A DNA stretch of 64,000 bases from Prolixibacteraceae bacterium (GCA_019163175.1 JAFLKN010000001.1:1-64000), one strand, 5' to 3'. Positions 44,422 to 54,028 are shown, counted from the stretch's first letter. Numbers and translations: made by a program. The notes: generated from the sequence alone by a model not told the origin.

Positions 44422-45765
44422 ATGAAAAATTCATTCAAATTATTTACGTTCGTATTTCTTTTAATCAGCTCATTTAGCTTTGTAAGTTGTGAGGATGATG
44501 ACTCCGAATCGGTAATGAGTGATAAAACAATTACAGGCATTGCAGCCTCCAATCCTGATTTTTCAACTTTAGTATTGGCTTTAAAAAGAGCCGGGTTGGA
44601 TGATGAACTTGCAAATCCAGCATCCGACTTTACTGTTTTTGCACCCACCAATGCAGCATTTTCAGCACTTCTCGCCGAATTAAAAGTTGCATCATTGAAT
44701 GACATTCCGGTTGAAACACTTACCAAGGTTTTACTTTACCATGTTAAATCCGGAAAATCTACAGCCATGCAAATTACATCGGGCTATTACTCATCATTGG
44801 CCTCCGGACCGGCTGAAGGATCAAAACTTTCATTGTACGTCGATATGACTGCTACTAAAATCAACGGTCGTTCAAAAATCACACAAACGGATGTTATGGC
44901 CGATAACGGTGTAATTCATGTTATTGATAAGGTGCTTTTACCAATGAGTATTGCCGATCATGCAGTAGCCAATACTTCATTTAGTTCACTTGTAGCAGCA
45001 CTTTCTAAAGCAAGCCTTGTACCCGCTTTAGACGATGACACAAAAACATACACTGTTTTTGCTCCTACCAACGATGCTTTCGCTGCATTACTTAAAGCCT
45101 TGGGAGCAACATTAAACGACCTTTCTTCAGCTACATTGTCGCCTATTCTTCTCTATCACGTTGTTAACGGTTATGTGCCATCAACAGTAGTCGCTGCAGG
45201 TTATGTGCCAACGCTTAGCACCGCATTTGGCAAAACTGTATCATTGCAGTTAAGTGTTAGTGGAGGAGTTAAACTTAACAATACAGTAAATGTAATTGCA
45301 ACTGATGTTGTAGGGACAAATGGTATTGTTCATGTAATTGATAAGGTTCTGTTGCCACCAACAGTAGTTGAAATGGCACAACAAAATAGTATTTTCAGCA
45401 CGCTTGTTCTTGCTGTAATTAAGGCTGATTTAGTCGGAACTTTATCTGGAGCTGGACCTTTCACGGTATTTGCACCAACTAACGATGCCTTTGCAGCCTT
45501 ATTTAATTCATTAGGAGTAAGTGGAATTGATGCACTTAGCAAAGAGGCTTTGACCCCAATACTTTTAGCTCATGTGGTAAGCGGAAACGTACAATCAGGC
45601 AGTTTGACCTCTGGATCGGTACCTACATTAAATTCAAAAAAGTCGCTTAATGTAATTGTAAGCAGCAATGGAGTAACTATTGATGGATCAGTAAATGTTA
45701 CGAAAGCCGATGTTCAGGGCAATAACGGGGTCGTACATGTTATAAATAAAGTTATCGTTCCATAA
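44422..45765 (+). CDS. Fasciclin (FAS1) lipoprotein with three FAS1 domains
   Basis: A 447-residue lipoprotein: lipobox cysteine C23 (SFVSC) then EDDDSES, an acidic stretch suggesting surface export. Three FAS1 domains follow (about 33-175, 176-312, 313-447). Each has the H1 motif (DFTVFAPTNAAFSALL, TYTVFAPTNDAFAALL, PFTVFAPTNDAFAALF) and the H2 motif (NGVIHVIDKVLLP, NGIVHVIDKVLLPP, NGVVHVINKVIVP). Such proteins mediate adhesion or binding on cell surfaces. It follows SusCD but behind a strong terminator, so it has its own promoter in the AT-rich 181-base gap. A role in the same system is uncertain. Confidence 0.88.
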   Translation: MKNSFKLFTFVFLLISSFSFVSCEDDDSESVMSDKTITGIAASNPDFSTLVLALKRAGLDDELANPASDFTVFAPTNAAFSALLAELKVASLNDIPVETLTKVLLYHVKSGKSTAMQITSGYYSSLASGPAEGSKLSLYVDMTATKINGRSKITQTDVMADNGVIHVIDKVLLPMSIADHAVANTSFSSLVAALSKASLVPALDDDTKTYTVFAPTNDAFAALLKALGATLNDLSSATLSPILLYHVVNGYVPSTVVAAGYVPTLSTAFGKTVSLQLSVSGGVKLNNTVNVIATDVVGTNGIVHVIDKVLLPPTVVEMAQQNSIFSTLVLAVIKADLVGTLSGAGPFTVFAPTNDAFAALFNSLGVSGIDALSKEALTPILLAHVVSGNVQSGSLTSGSVPTLNSKKSLNVIVSSNGVTIDGSVNVTKADVQGNNGVVHVINKVIVP

Positions 45766-45781
45766 TTTAATTCGGTACTCT

Positions 45782-45812
45782 CTTGAATTTCAAAGATATT
45801 TGTTTATTTTTG
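45782..45812 (+). promoter_or_regulatory. Promoter of rpsO
   Basis: CTTG (45782-45785, near TTTG) and TATTTTTG (45805-45812, TAnnTTTG) are 19 bases apart, the normal Bacteroidota spacing. The transcript would begin near 45819, leaving a leader of about 80 bases. Confidence 0.6.
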
Positions 45813-45831
45813 CGCTGCTTTAAAAATTAAT

Positions 45832-45870
45832 TTTAAGCCGTTGTTATTGAAAGCGATGCTGCGGCTTAAA
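45832..45870 (+). promoter_or_regulatory. Hairpin in the rpsO leader, possible S15 autoregulatory site
   Basis: TTTAAGCCG (45832-45840) pairs with CGGCTTAAA (45862-45870) around a 21-base loop, inside the untranslated leader of rpsO. S15 represses its own mRNA through leader structures in several bacteria, each of a different shape, so a control role here is reasonable but unproven. Confidence 0.45.
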
Positions 45871-45898
45871 CATTGTACAACAAATTAAAAAACGTTAC

Positions 45899-46168
45899 AT
45901 GTATTTAACACCTGAAAAGAAAATTGAATTCTTCGAAAAATACGGAGAATCAGCAACAAACACCGGATCGTCGGAAGCTCAGATTGCACTGTTTTCATTC
46001 CGCATCAATCACCTGACTGATCACCTGAAAACAAACAAAAAAGATTTTAGCACCCAGCGTGCTTTGATCACCTTAGTAGGTAAACGCAGAAGTCTTTTAG
46101 ATTATTTAAAAAAGAAAGACATCAACCGTTACCGTGCAATTATCAAAGACCTTAATTTACGTCGATAA
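45899..46168 (+). CDS. rpsO: 30S ribosomal protein S15
   Basis: An 89-residue protein of exactly the usual S15 length, with the conserved GSSEAQIALFSFRINHLTDHLKTNKKDFSTQRALITLVGKRRSLLDYL core and the C-terminal RYRAIIKDLNLRR. It binds 16S rRNA early in small-subunit assembly. It is followed by a terminator and then pnp, the classical rpsO-pnp order. Confidence 0.97.
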   Translation: MYLTPEKKIEFFEKYGESATNTGSSEAQIALFSFRINHLTDHLKTNKKDFSTQRALITLVGKRRSLLDYLKKKDINRYRAIIKDLNLRR

Positions 46169-46176
46169 TTTATCAC

Positions 46177-46213
46177 AGAAAAGGCAATATTTTTATTGCC
46201 TTTTCTTATTTTT
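46177..46213 (+). terminator. Rho-independent terminator after rpsO
   Basis: AGAAAAGGCAAT (46177-46188) and ATTGCCTTTTCT (46195-46206) form a 12-bp stem followed by a T-rich tail. It may be partial, with some readthrough into pnp. Confidence 0.75.
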
Positions 46214-46332
46214 ATACGCAATTAAAAATATGTCGGTACCATACTTTTAGCTGCTTTCTCAGTTTTACTGAACAAATGCCCCACCACGACCATTTGTAGT
46301 ACCTTATAGAAATTTTATTTATTTGAAAAATT

Positions 46333-48618
46333 ATGAGTCAAGCAATTATTAAAACGATTGACCTTGGTGATGGCCGCACCATTACCATTGAAACAGGACG
46401 GTTGGCCAAACAGGCCGACGGTGCGGTGGTTGTACGGATGGGTGATACAATGGTGATGGCAACCGTTGTAGCTGCAAGAGATGCCAAAGATGATGTGGAT
46501 TTTATGCCACTTTCTGTTGATTACCGCGAAAAGTTCGCTGCTGCCGGACGTTTCCCAGGCGGATTCCTAAAACGCGAATCGCGCCCTTCTGATGAAGAAG
46601 TTTTGATTGGCCGTTTGGTTGACCGCGCTTTACGTCCACTTTTCCCTGCTGATTTTCATGCTGAAACTGCCATGATGATTTCGCTTATTTCTTCGGATTC
46701 TGAAGTTATGGCCGATTCACTGGCTGGTCTTGCCGCTTCTGCTGCAATTGCCGTTTCGGATGTGCCTTTCGAAACTCCTATTTCTGAAGTTCGTGTGGCT
46801 CGTGTCGACGGAAAGTTTATTGTGAACCCAACCTTTTCGCAGCTCAAAAAGGCTGATCTCGATATCATGGTTGCTGCAACATTCGACAACATCATGATGG
46901 TTGAAGGCGAGATGGACGAGGTTTCGGAAGAAGATATGCTCGAGGCCATCAAAATTGCTCACGAAGCCATTAAAATCCAGTGCAAAGCTCAGGAAGAACT
47001 GGCTGCTCTGGTTGGAAAAACCAAACGCACGTATTGTCACGAAATTAATGATGCCGATCTGAAAGCCAAAGTTTTCAAAGATCTTTATCCTGCCTGTTAT
47101 GCACTGGCAACCCAACGCCTCAACGATAAAGCATTGCGCATCGAAGGTTTTCATGCCATTGTGGATGAGTATATTTCAGGATACAAAACTGCCAACGCTG
47201 AAAATACCGAAATCGACCTCGGAACTCACGTTAAACTGATTAAAAAATATTACCACGATGTGGAGAAAGAAGCCATGCGCCGCATGATTCTTGACGAAGG
47301 TGTCCGTTTGGACGGTCGTACCACGACTCAAATCCGCCCAATCTGGGGAGAGGTTAATTACCTTCCGGGATCACACGGATCAGCCATTTTTACACGTGGC
47401 GAAACACAGTCGCTTTCTTCCATCACTTTGGGAACAAAGATGGACGAAAAGAAAATCGACAGCGTAACTTATCAGGGTGTCGAAAAATTCCTGTTGCACT
47501 ACAACTTTCCACCATTTTCGGTCGGTGAAGCCAAAGTGCCACGTGGTGTTGGTCGCCGCGAAATCGGTCACGGAAACCTTGCTTTACGTGCATTGAAAAA
47601 AATGATTCCGGATGAATTTCCTTATGTAGTTAGAATTGTATCAGATATTCTGGAATCAAACGGATCATCGTCGATGGCCACCGTTTGTGCCGGAACCATG
47701 TGTATGCTCGATGCCGGTGTGAAGATGAAACGTCCGGTTTCAGGAATCGCAATGGGACTGATTACCGATCCTGCAAACAATAAATTCGCAGTTCTTTCAG
47801 ATATTCTGGGCGACGAAGATCACCTCGGCGACATGGACTTCAAGGTAACCGGTACTTCAAAAGGTATCACTGCGACCCAGATGGACATCAAAGTTGGCGG
47901 ACTTTCATATGAAATTCTTTCTCAGGCATTGCTTCAGGCCAAACAAGGCCGCGAACACATTTTGGGCGAAATTCTGAAAGTAATTTCTGAACCGCGCGAA
48001 GATTACAAACCAAACGTTCCGCGTGTAGTGATCATTCAGGTTCCTAAAGAATTCATCGGACCAATTATTGGGCCAGGTGGAAAGAACATTCAGAAACTTC
48101 AGGAAGAAACCAAAACGGTTATTTCGATCGAAGAACGTGACGATATTGGTTACGTTCAGATTTCAAGTATAAACAAAGAATCACTTGATGCTGCCGCTGC
48201 CCGCATCAAAATGATTGTAGCAATTCCTGAAAAAGGCGAAATCTACAAAGGAAAAGTAAAATCAATCACTTCATTTGGTGCCTTTGTTGAAATTATGCCA
48301 GGGAAAGAAGGTTTGCTGCATATTTCTGAAATCAGCTGGAACCGTTTGCAAACGGTTGAAGAAGAACTTCAGGAAGGTCAGGAAATTGAAGTTAAATTAC
48401 TTGATATGGACCGCGATGGCAAAATGAAATTATCGCGCCGTGTGTTGCTTCCAAAACCTGAAGGTATGCCCGACAGACCAGAACGTAGTAACGATGACAG
48501 ACCTCGCCGTGATGATAACCGCGGAGGTGGCGATCGTCGTGATAATCGTGGTGGTGGCGACCGAAGAGATAATCGTGGCGGCGATCGTCGTGATAATCGC
48601 GGTGGTGACCGTCATTAA
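46333..48618 (+). CDS. pnp: Polynucleotide phosphorylase with RGG-like C-terminal tail
   Basis: A 761-residue enzyme with two RNase PH domains (about 10-145 and 325-460), a helical linker, a KH domain ([15 protein letters not shown], about 565-620), an S1 domain ([31 protein letters not shown], about 635-705), and an unusual tail from about 712 rich in Arg, Asp, Asn and Gly. It degrades RNA 3'-5' with phosphate, releasing nucleoside diphosphates, and may add tails in reverse. The tail is four repeats of a DNRGG(G)DRR unit, likely disordered and RNA-binding. It follows rpsO as in many bacteria. Confidence 0.95.
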   Translation: MSQAIIKTIDLGDGRTITIETGRLAKQADGAVVVRMGDTMVMATVVAARDAKDDVDFMPLSVDYREKFAAAGRFPGGFLKRESRPSDEEVLIGRLVDRALRPLFPADFHAETAMMISLISSDSEVMADSLAGLAASAAIAVSDVPFETPISEVRVARVDGKFIVNPTFSQLKKADLDIMVAATFDNIMMVEGEMDEVSEEDMLEAIKIAHEAIKIQCKAQEELAALVGKTKRTYCHEINDADLKAKVFKDLYPACYALATQRLNDKALRIEGFHAIVDEYISGYKTANAENTEIDLGTHVKLIKKYYHDVEKEAMRRMILDEGVRLDGRTTTQIRPIWGEVNYLPGSHGSAIFTRGETQSLSSITLGTKMDEKKIDSVTYQGVEKFLLHYNFPPFSVGEAKVPRGVGRREIGHGNLALRALKKMIPDEFPYVVRIVSDILESNGSSSMATVCAGTMCMLDAGVKMKRPVSGIAMGLITDPANNKFAVLSDILGDEDHLGDMDFKVTGTSKGITATQMDIKVGGLSYEILSQALLQAKQGREHILGEILKVISEPREDYKPNVPRVVIIQVPKEFIGPIIGPGGKNIQKLQEETKTVISIEERDDIGYVQISSINKESLDAAAARIKMIVAIPEKGEIYKGKVKSITSFGAFVEIMPGKEGLLHISEISWNRLQTVEEELQEGQEIEVKLLDMDRDGKMKLSRRVLLPKPEGMPDRPERSNDDRPRRDDNRGGGDRRDNRGGGDRRDNRGGDRRDNRGGDRH
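48514..48615 (+). repeat. In-frame tandem repeat coding the PNPase tail
   Basis: Four in-frame units lie at 48514-48540 (27 bases), 48541-48567 (27), 48568-48591 (24) and 48592-48615 (24). Each begins GATAA(C/T)CG and codes DNRGG(G)DRR or DNRGGDRH. The differences are mainly synonymous, plus one glycine codon. Such a tract can change copy number by slippage or recombination. Confidence 0.85.
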
Positions 48619-48645
48619 TCAGATTCCAATCTTATTAGATAGTTT

Positions 48646-48673
48646 AAAATGCCCGCTTGTCGGGCATTTTTTA
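48646..48673 (+). terminator. Rho-independent terminator after pnp
   Basis: AAAATGCCCG (48646-48655) and CGGGCATTTT (48661-48670) form a perfect 10-bp stem, loop CTTGT, followed by T residues. Confidence 0.88.
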
Positions 48674-48767
48674 TTTGATTTTGGTATGCGATACAAGAAT
48701 TGGATAGCACAAAGAAGCGGGTAAGCCGATAACTTTTGTTATTTCAATTGGGTGATACAAACAACAA

Positions 48768-49160
48768 TCAACACCCGCAATTAATTTGCTCTCCATTTGT
48801 TAATCCGGTACTTTCAGTTTTATGCCCATCTCTTTTCCACCAATCGAGACCACCAATTAATTCTTTCACTCTAAATCCAAGGTTTGTCATATTCAATGCA
48901 CCCTTAGTCGATGCATTGCAACCAATACCATCACAATAAGTGACATATAAAACGTGTCGGTCTAAATGGGAAGTTGACGAGTCGGTCATCGTCCGGTGAG
49001 GGAGATTGATCGCTCCCGGAATATGCTCATTATTGAATGCTTCCGGCGACCTTGTATCAATTACTGCAATTTTTGAACGCTCTGAAAGCGCAACCGACAA
49101 ATCCCAGGAATCAATCTCAAATTGTAGTTTTTGCTGATAAAAGAGCAGTTGTTCATTCAT
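48768..49160 (-). CDS. Rhodanese-like domain protein
   Basis: A 130-residue single rhodanese domain. It has IAVIDTRSPEAFNNEHIPGAINLP (D35 region) and the active-site loop YCDGIGCNAS with probable catalytic C76. A second cysteine follows five residues later. The end GLDWWKRDGH is typical of the fold. It probably transfers sulfane sulfur or has a related role in the cytoplasm. It stands alone, divergent from the peptidase gene. Confidence 0.82.
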   Translation of the reverse strand: MNEQLLFYQQKLQFEIDSWDLSVALSERSKIAVIDTRSPEAFNNEHIPGAINLPHRTMTDSSTSHLDRHVLYVTYCDGIGCNASTKGALNMTNLGFRVKELIGGLDWWKRDGHKTESTGLTNGEQINCGC

Positions 49161-49261
49161 ATTAAATCGGGTAAAGTGAAAATGTAATTAAAATATCAAA
49201 ACATGTACACATAAGTTTTTGTTTCTCACAAACCTGATATTAACAATCAAACTATATTTTT

Positions 49262-51370
49262 ATGAAACGAGTTATTATTCCTTTTTTAGCATTAACATTT
49301 ATGATGTCTTGCTCCGAAAAACCGATTCAATATCCGCCAACGAAAAAGGGCGATGTAAAAGACACCATCTTCGGAACTGTAGTTGAAGATCCTTATCGCT
49401 GGCTCGAAGACGACAATTCTACAGAAACTGCTGAATGGGTTAAAATCCAAAATCAGTTGACTTTCGGGTATCTTGAAAAACTTCCATACCGCGAACAAAT
49501 CAAGACCCGGTTGACCGAATTGTGGGACTACCCGAAATACGGCACTCCTTTTAAAGAAGCAGGAAAATATTTCTTCTATAAGAACAATGGACTTCAAAAT
49601 CAGAGTGTTTTGTATATGACAACCGATTTGGCTGCAGAACCGACTGTTTTACTCGACCCCAACACCTTGTCAGATGATGGCACAATTGCTCTTGCCGGAA
49701 TTGAAATTTCGAACGACGGGAAATACCTGATTTATCTGGTGGCCAAATCTGGTTCTGACTGGAACGAGATTTTTGTTAAGAACATCGAAACCGGAGAGAT
49801 GCTTCCTGATCACCTGCAATGGGTTAAATTTTCAGGAGCGAGTTGGTGCACCGATGGATTTTACTATAGTGCTTACGACAAACCCGAAGCCGGAAGCGAA
49901 CTTTCGAAAGCCAATGAATTTCAGAAGGTTTATTTTCATAAACTGGGAACAGAGCAATCGGCTGACCAGCTAATTGTAAGTGATCCGACCAATCCGAAAC
50001 ACATGTTTGGTGCCGGCCTCACTGAAGACAAACGGTTTTTAGTGGTTTCAAAAAGCATTGGGACTCATGGTAACGCACTCGATTTTAAAGACCTGAGCAA
50101 AAAGAATAGCGGCTTTGTCAATCTGATGAACAGCTATGAATTTGAATTTAATGCGGTTGACAACCTTGGCGATGATCTGTATGTATTAACCAATTACAAA
50201 GCGCCCAAATACCGTTTGGTTAAAATTAACTCCAATAAACCGGAAGAAGTAAATTGGGTTGATGTTATTCCGGAGAAAAATGATGTATTGCAGTCGGTAA
50301 GCACGATTGCAGGGAAGTTGGTCGTGAATTACATGACTGATGCGCACAGCAAAACAGAAGTTTATTCGTACGATGGAGTTTTAGATCATGAAGTTAAGCT
50401 TCCAGGAATTGGCACTGTTAGTGCTTTCTCCGGAAAGAAAGATGAGGATATTGCTTTTTACAGCTACACATCGTTCAACACGCCTGGTGAAATTTACAAA
50501 TACGATTTCACGACCAAAGAATCGACTCTGCATTTCAGGCCTGAAGTGAAATTTAATCCTGAGGAGTATGAAGTAAAACAGGAATTTTATGCCAGTAAAG
50601 ACGGAACCAAGGTTCCGATGTTTATTGTCCACAAAAAGGGAATAGAACTGAACGGTAAAAACCCGACTTTGCTATATGCCTATGGTGGTTTTAATATTAG
50701 TTTAACGCCTTCGTTTTCAGCTGCACGTATATCGTTCCTCGAAAATGGTGGAGTTTATGCTATGGCGAATTTGCGTGGAGGTGGAGAATATGGTGAAGAA
50801 TGGCATCTGGCTGGAACCAAATTGAAAAAGCAAAATGTATTCGATGATTTCATTTCAGCAGCCGAGTATTTGATCAGCCAAAAATACACTTCCAGTGAAA
50901 AGCTGGCCATTCAGGGCGGATCGAATGGCGGTTTGCTGGTTGGGGCAGTCACCAATCAGCGTCCCGAATTATTCAAAGTAGCGCTTCCGCAGGTTGGAGT
51001 CATGGATATGCTTCGATTCCACAAATTTACAATCGGATGGGCATGGGCAGGTGATTATGGAACCAGCGCCGACAGCGAAGAAATGTTTAAATACCTCCAG
51101 AACTATTCGCCTTATCACACCATTAAAAAAGGAGTTGCTTATCCGGCAGTATTGGCAACAACAGCCGATCACGACGATCGGGTTGTTCCGGCACATACCT
51201 TTAAATACATGGCTCGACTTCAGGAATATGGTGCCGGTAATAAACTGCCGCTTTTGGTTCGCATCGATGCCAAAGCAGGTCACGGAGCCGGCAAGCCAAC
51301 TGCCAAAGTGATTGAAGAATATACCGATGTGTGGTCGTTTGTATTCTATCATTTGGGAATGAAATTATAG
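49262..51370 (+). CDS. Prolyl oligopeptidase family serine peptidase, lipoprotein
   Basis: A 702-residue S9A peptidase. The N-terminus is a lipoprotein signal with cysteine C17 (FMMSCSEK), so the enzyme is anchored in the envelope. The propeller domain opens with DPYRWLEDDNSTETAEWV. The catalytic domain has GGSNGGLL (S554), DHDDRVVP (Asp at about 638-639) and AGHGAGKP (H674); S554 matches porcine numbering. It cuts short peptides after proline. It is not in an operon and probably has its own promoter in the 100-base gap. Confidence 0.93.
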   Translation: MKRVIIPFLALTFMMSCSEKPIQYPPTKKGDVKDTIFGTVVEDPYRWLEDDNSTETAEWVKIQNQLTFGYLEKLPYREQIKTRLTELWDYPKYGTPFKEAGKYFFYKNNGLQNQSVLYMTTDLAAEPTVLLDPNTLSDDGTIALAGIEISNDGKYLIYLVAKSGSDWNEIFVKNIETGEMLPDHLQWVKFSGASWCTDGFYYSAYDKPEAGSELSKANEFQKVYFHKLGTEQSADQLIVSDPTNPKHMFGAGLTEDKRFLVVSKSIGTHGNALDFKDLSKKNSGFVNLMNSYEFEFNAVDNLGDDLYVLTNYKAPKYRLVKINSNKPEEVNWVDVIPEKNDVLQSVSTIAGKLVVNYMTDAHSKTEVYSYDGVLDHEVKLPGIGTVSAFSGKKDEDIAFYSYTSFNTPGEIYKYDFTTKESTLHFRPEVKFNPEEYEVKQEFYASKDGTKVPMFIVHKKGIELNGKNPTLLYAYGGFNISLTPSFSAARISFLENGGVYAMANLRGGGEYGEEWHLAGTKLKKQNVFDDFISAAEYLISQKYTSSEKLAIQGGSNGGLLVGAVTNQRPELFKVALPQVGVMDMLRFHKFTIGWAWAGDYGTSADSEEMFKYLQNYSPYHTIKKGVAYPAVLATTADHDDRVVPAHTFKYMARLQEYGAGNKLPLLVRIDAKAGHGAGKPTAKVIEEYTDVWSFVFYHLGMKL

Positions 51371-51466
51371 CTAACTTTTAGTGAGAGACCGACTTTGAGT
51401 TAGACACTCACAAAAAGCAATTCGATGCGAGAAATCATTTCAGATTACATAAAATAGTGTACTTTT

Positions 51467-51499
51467 AAAATCCCGGAAAATAAAGCCCGGGATTTTTTT
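51467..51499 (+). terminator. Rho-independent terminator after the prolyl oligopeptidase
   Basis: AAAATCCCGG (51467-51476) and CCGGGATTTT (51487-51496) form a perfect stem followed by more T. It stands 11 bases before the next start codon. Confidence 0.85.
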
Positions 51500-51510
51500 A
51501 TGCCCTGATT

Positions 51511-52146
51511 ATGAGCTTAAACTATTTAGTGATAGAAGGAAATATTGGTGCCGGGAAAACTACCCTGGCCCAAATGATAAGTGAACGATACCAAACGAAA
51601 CTCGTTTTGGAGCAATTTGCCGACAATCCATTCCTTCCGAAATTCTACGAGAATCAGGAACAATATTCCTTTCCGCTCGAAATGGCATTTCTGGCCGAAC
51701 GATACAATCAGCTGAACCGCGAACTGAGTCATTTCGAATTGTTCAGTCCTTTTACAGTTTCGGATTACTATTTTATGAAGTCGCTGATTTTTGCTCAAAA
51801 CACTCTTCAGCCTGACGAATACAACCTATATCGTCAATTTTTTACGATCATTTACGATAAAATGCCTAAGCCTGACTTATACGTTTATTTGCACAAAAAC
51901 ACAGATCTCTTGTTAAAAAACATTGCTATACGAGGTCGTGACTATGAAACGTATATTACAAAAGAATACCTTGAGAAAATTACCCTTGGATATTTTGGGT
52001 ACTTTAAACAACAAAGTGATTTTCCAATCCTCATTCTTGACACAAATGATATTGATTTTGTAACCCGGACTGTTGATTTTGAAAAAATTGTTCAAACTAT
52101 ATTTGATAAAACCTATAACAAGGAAATAACCCGTGTTATATTGTGA
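51511..52146 (+). CDS. Deoxynucleoside kinase (dAK/dGK type)
   Basis: A 211-residue kinase with P-loop GNIGAGKTT (10-18), then QFADNPFLPKFYENQEQYSFPLEMAFLAERY, an ERY/DRY-type motif and the lid region IRGRDYETYITKEYLEKI. The length and sequence match the deoxyadenosine/deoxyguanosine kinase group rather than thymidine kinase. It salvages purine deoxynucleosides to dNMPs with ATP. It is followed by the lipoprotein gene after 98 bases. Confidence 0.88.
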   Translation: MSLNYLVIEGNIGAGKTTLAQMISERYQTKLVLEQFADNPFLPKFYENQEQYSFPLEMAFLAERYNQLNRELSHFELFSPFTVSDYYFMKSLIFAQNTLQPDEYNLYRQFFTIIYDKMPKPDLYVYLHKNTDLLLKNIAIRGRDYETYITKEYLEKITLGYFGYFKQQSDFPILILDTNDIDFVTRTVDFEKIVQTIFDKTYNKEITRVIL

Positions 52147-52198
52147 AAATTCAATCAGTAAATGCAAATTTTTGTTGTAGAAGAAGGAAAAATAATGC

Positions 52199-52206
52199 TA
52201 ATTTTG
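52199..52206 (+). promoter_or_regulatory. Candidate -7 box of the TPR lipoprotein gene
   Basis: TAATTTTG matches TAnnTTTG, with a TTTG (52171-52174) 24 bases upstream. It lies 38 bases before the chosen ATG at 52245, supporting that start over an earlier in-frame ATG at 52143. Confidence 0.5.
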
Positions 52207-52244
52207 TGCGCATTAACCGAAATTATTACACCATCAAATTTAAT

Positions 52245-54008
52245 ATGAATACTATGAGAAAATTCAACTTTAAACCACTTGCTATTGTTGCGTTGGCAGC
52301 TGTGATGCTATCTGGCTGTGCAAGTTTGCAGAAAATGAAAAAGAATGCAAACCTGATCAACTTTAAAACTACTCCAGAAGTTCTTGAAACTCATGCCGGG
52401 AAAGTCGATTTAGCTATCGATGGTAAATTCCCTGCTAAGTATTTTGCAAAAAAAGTAACTATGGTTGCTACCCCAGTGCTTAAATACGAAGGCGGAGAAA
52501 AGACTTTCGAACCTGTAACTCTTCAGGGACAAAAAGTTAAAGCAAACAACAAAGTAATTTCGTTGTCTACTGGCGGAAGTTTTGCCTACAAAGATGCAGT
52601 TCCTTATGCTGAAGCTATGCGTTTGTCGAATCTCGAACTTCGCATCACTGCTTCTCAAGGTGCAAAAAGTGTTGATTTTGCTCCAATTCAATTGGCTAAA
52701 GGAGTTATTGCTACCCCAACTTTAGTAGTTAACTATCCAACTCCAATTCTTGGTGTTAAACGCGAAAAAAACACGACTGGCAAATACGATCCAAACATTG
52801 ATGAATTCCAACGTATAGTTCCTGATGAATACACTGCTGACATTAAATATCTGATCAACAAAGCAGACATCCGTAAAGAAGAATTGACTAAGGACGAGAT
52901 TGCCAAATTGAACGAATACAATAAGGCATTGGCTAATAATCCAAGCAGAAAACTGAGAAGCATGGAAGTTTCTTCTTATGCTTCACCAGATGGAGCTTTG
53001 GATTTAAATGCTAAACTGGCTGAAAAACGTATGGACGCTTCTTCAAAATTCTTAACCAAAGAATTGAAAAAAGAAGAAATTGAAGCCGAATTCAAAACTA
53101 AATTCACTGCTGAAGACTGGGATGGCTTCAAAGAAATGATGGGCAAATCAAACATTCAGGATAAAGAATTAATCTTGCGCGTACTTTCTATGTATACCGA
53201 TCCTGAAGTTCGTGAACGTGAAATCAAAAACCTTTCAGCTGCTTTCACTGGTGTTGCCAGCGAAATTTTACCACAGTTGCGTCGTTCAAAATTCACCACC
53301 AGCATCGACCTGATTGGTAAATCCGACGAAGAAATTGCAGCTTTGGCTGATTCAGATCCTTCAAAATTAAACCCAGCTGAATTGCTTTACGCTGCTACTT
53401 TAACCAAAGACGCCAACAAAAAACTGGCTATCTACAACTCGTTCATGAAACAATTCCCGAACGACTGGAGAGGTTACAACAATGCAGGTATGGTTTTGGT
53501 AAAACAAGGAAAAACTGCTGATGCAAAAAGCCTTTTCGAAAAAGCAGAAAAACTCAATAACAACGAGCCAATCATTAAGAATAACTTAGGTGTATGTGCA
53601 TTAAAAGAAGGCGATTTAGCTAAAGCCGAAACATACTTCGGTGCTGCTTCAGGAGCTGGTGATGCTGTAAACAACAACCTTGGTATTTTAAGCATCATTA
53701 AAGGCGATTATGCAAAAGCTGTTAAATATTTGGGCGACTCTGATTCTCCAAACACAGGCTTAGCTAAAATTCTTGCCGGTGATAACAACGGAGCTTTAAA
53801 ATCGTTGGAAAACTGTACCTGGGAAGGTTGCTACTGGAAAGAATATTTTAAAGCAGTTGTTGGTGCGCGTACAGCTAAAGAAAATCTGATGTACGAAAGC
53901 CTTGAAAAAGCTGTAAAAATGAAACCTGAATTGAAGAAGACTGCAGCTACCGATATGGAATTTGCTAAATTCTTCAACGAAGCTAAATTCAAAGAAATTG
54001 TAAAATAA
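52245..54008 (+). CDS. Outer-membrane lipoprotein with OmpA-like and TPR segments
   Basis: A 587-residue lipoprotein, start at ATG 52245 (52143 would place the signal inside the protein). Cysteine C25 lies in LSGCASLQKMKKNA. The middle (about 275-310) has VSSYASPDGALDLNAKLAEKRMDASSKFL, resembling the peptidoglycan-binding part of OmpA domains. The C-terminal third has tetratricopeptide-like pairs (DWRGYNNAGMVLVKQGKTADAKSLFEKAEKL, IIKNNLGVCALKEGDLAKAETYFGAA, NNNLGILSIIKGDYAKAVKYLG). It looks like an abundant outer-membrane structural protein. Codon use is strongly A/T-ending, consistent with high expression. Confidence 0.7.
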   Translation: MNTMRKFNFKPLAIVALAAVMLSGCASLQKMKKNANLINFKTTPEVLETHAGKVDLAIDGKFPAKYFAKKVTMVATPVLKYEGGEKTFEPVTLQGQKVKANNKVISLSTGGSFAYKDAVPYAEAMRLSNLELRITASQGAKSVDFAPIQLAKGVIATPTLVVNYPTPILGVKREKNTTGKYDPNIDEFQRIVPDEYTADIKYLINKADIRKEELTKDEIAKLNEYNKALANNPSRKLRSMEVSSYASPDGALDLNAKLAEKRMDASSKFLTKELKKEEIEAEFKTKFTAEDWDGFKEMMGKSNIQDKELILRVLSMYTDPEVREREIKNLSAAFTGVASEILPQLRRSKFTTSIDLIGKSDEEIAALADSDPSKLNPAELLYAATLTKDANKKLAIYNSFMKQFPNDWRGYNNAGMVLVKQGKTADAKSLFEKAEKLNNNEPIIKNNLGVCALKEGDLAKAETYFGAASGAGDAVNNNLGILSIIKGDYAKAVKYLGDSDSPNTGLAKILAGDNNGALKSLENCTWEGCYWKEYFKAVVGARTAKENLMYESLEKAVKMKPELKKTAATDMEFAKFFNEAKFKEIVK

Positions 54009-54028
54009 TCGAATACCGATCATATTTT

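Noticed and set aside
36959-45765. Classical polysaccharide utilisation locus
   Set aside because: SusC/SusD and regulation are present, but no carbohydrate-active enzyme is encoded in the window, so a glycan substrate cannot be claimed.
48430-48724. Open frames in other frames over the pnp tail
   Set aside because: They arise from the GC-rich tandem repeat and encode runs of Thr/Ile/Val; the real frame is PNPase.
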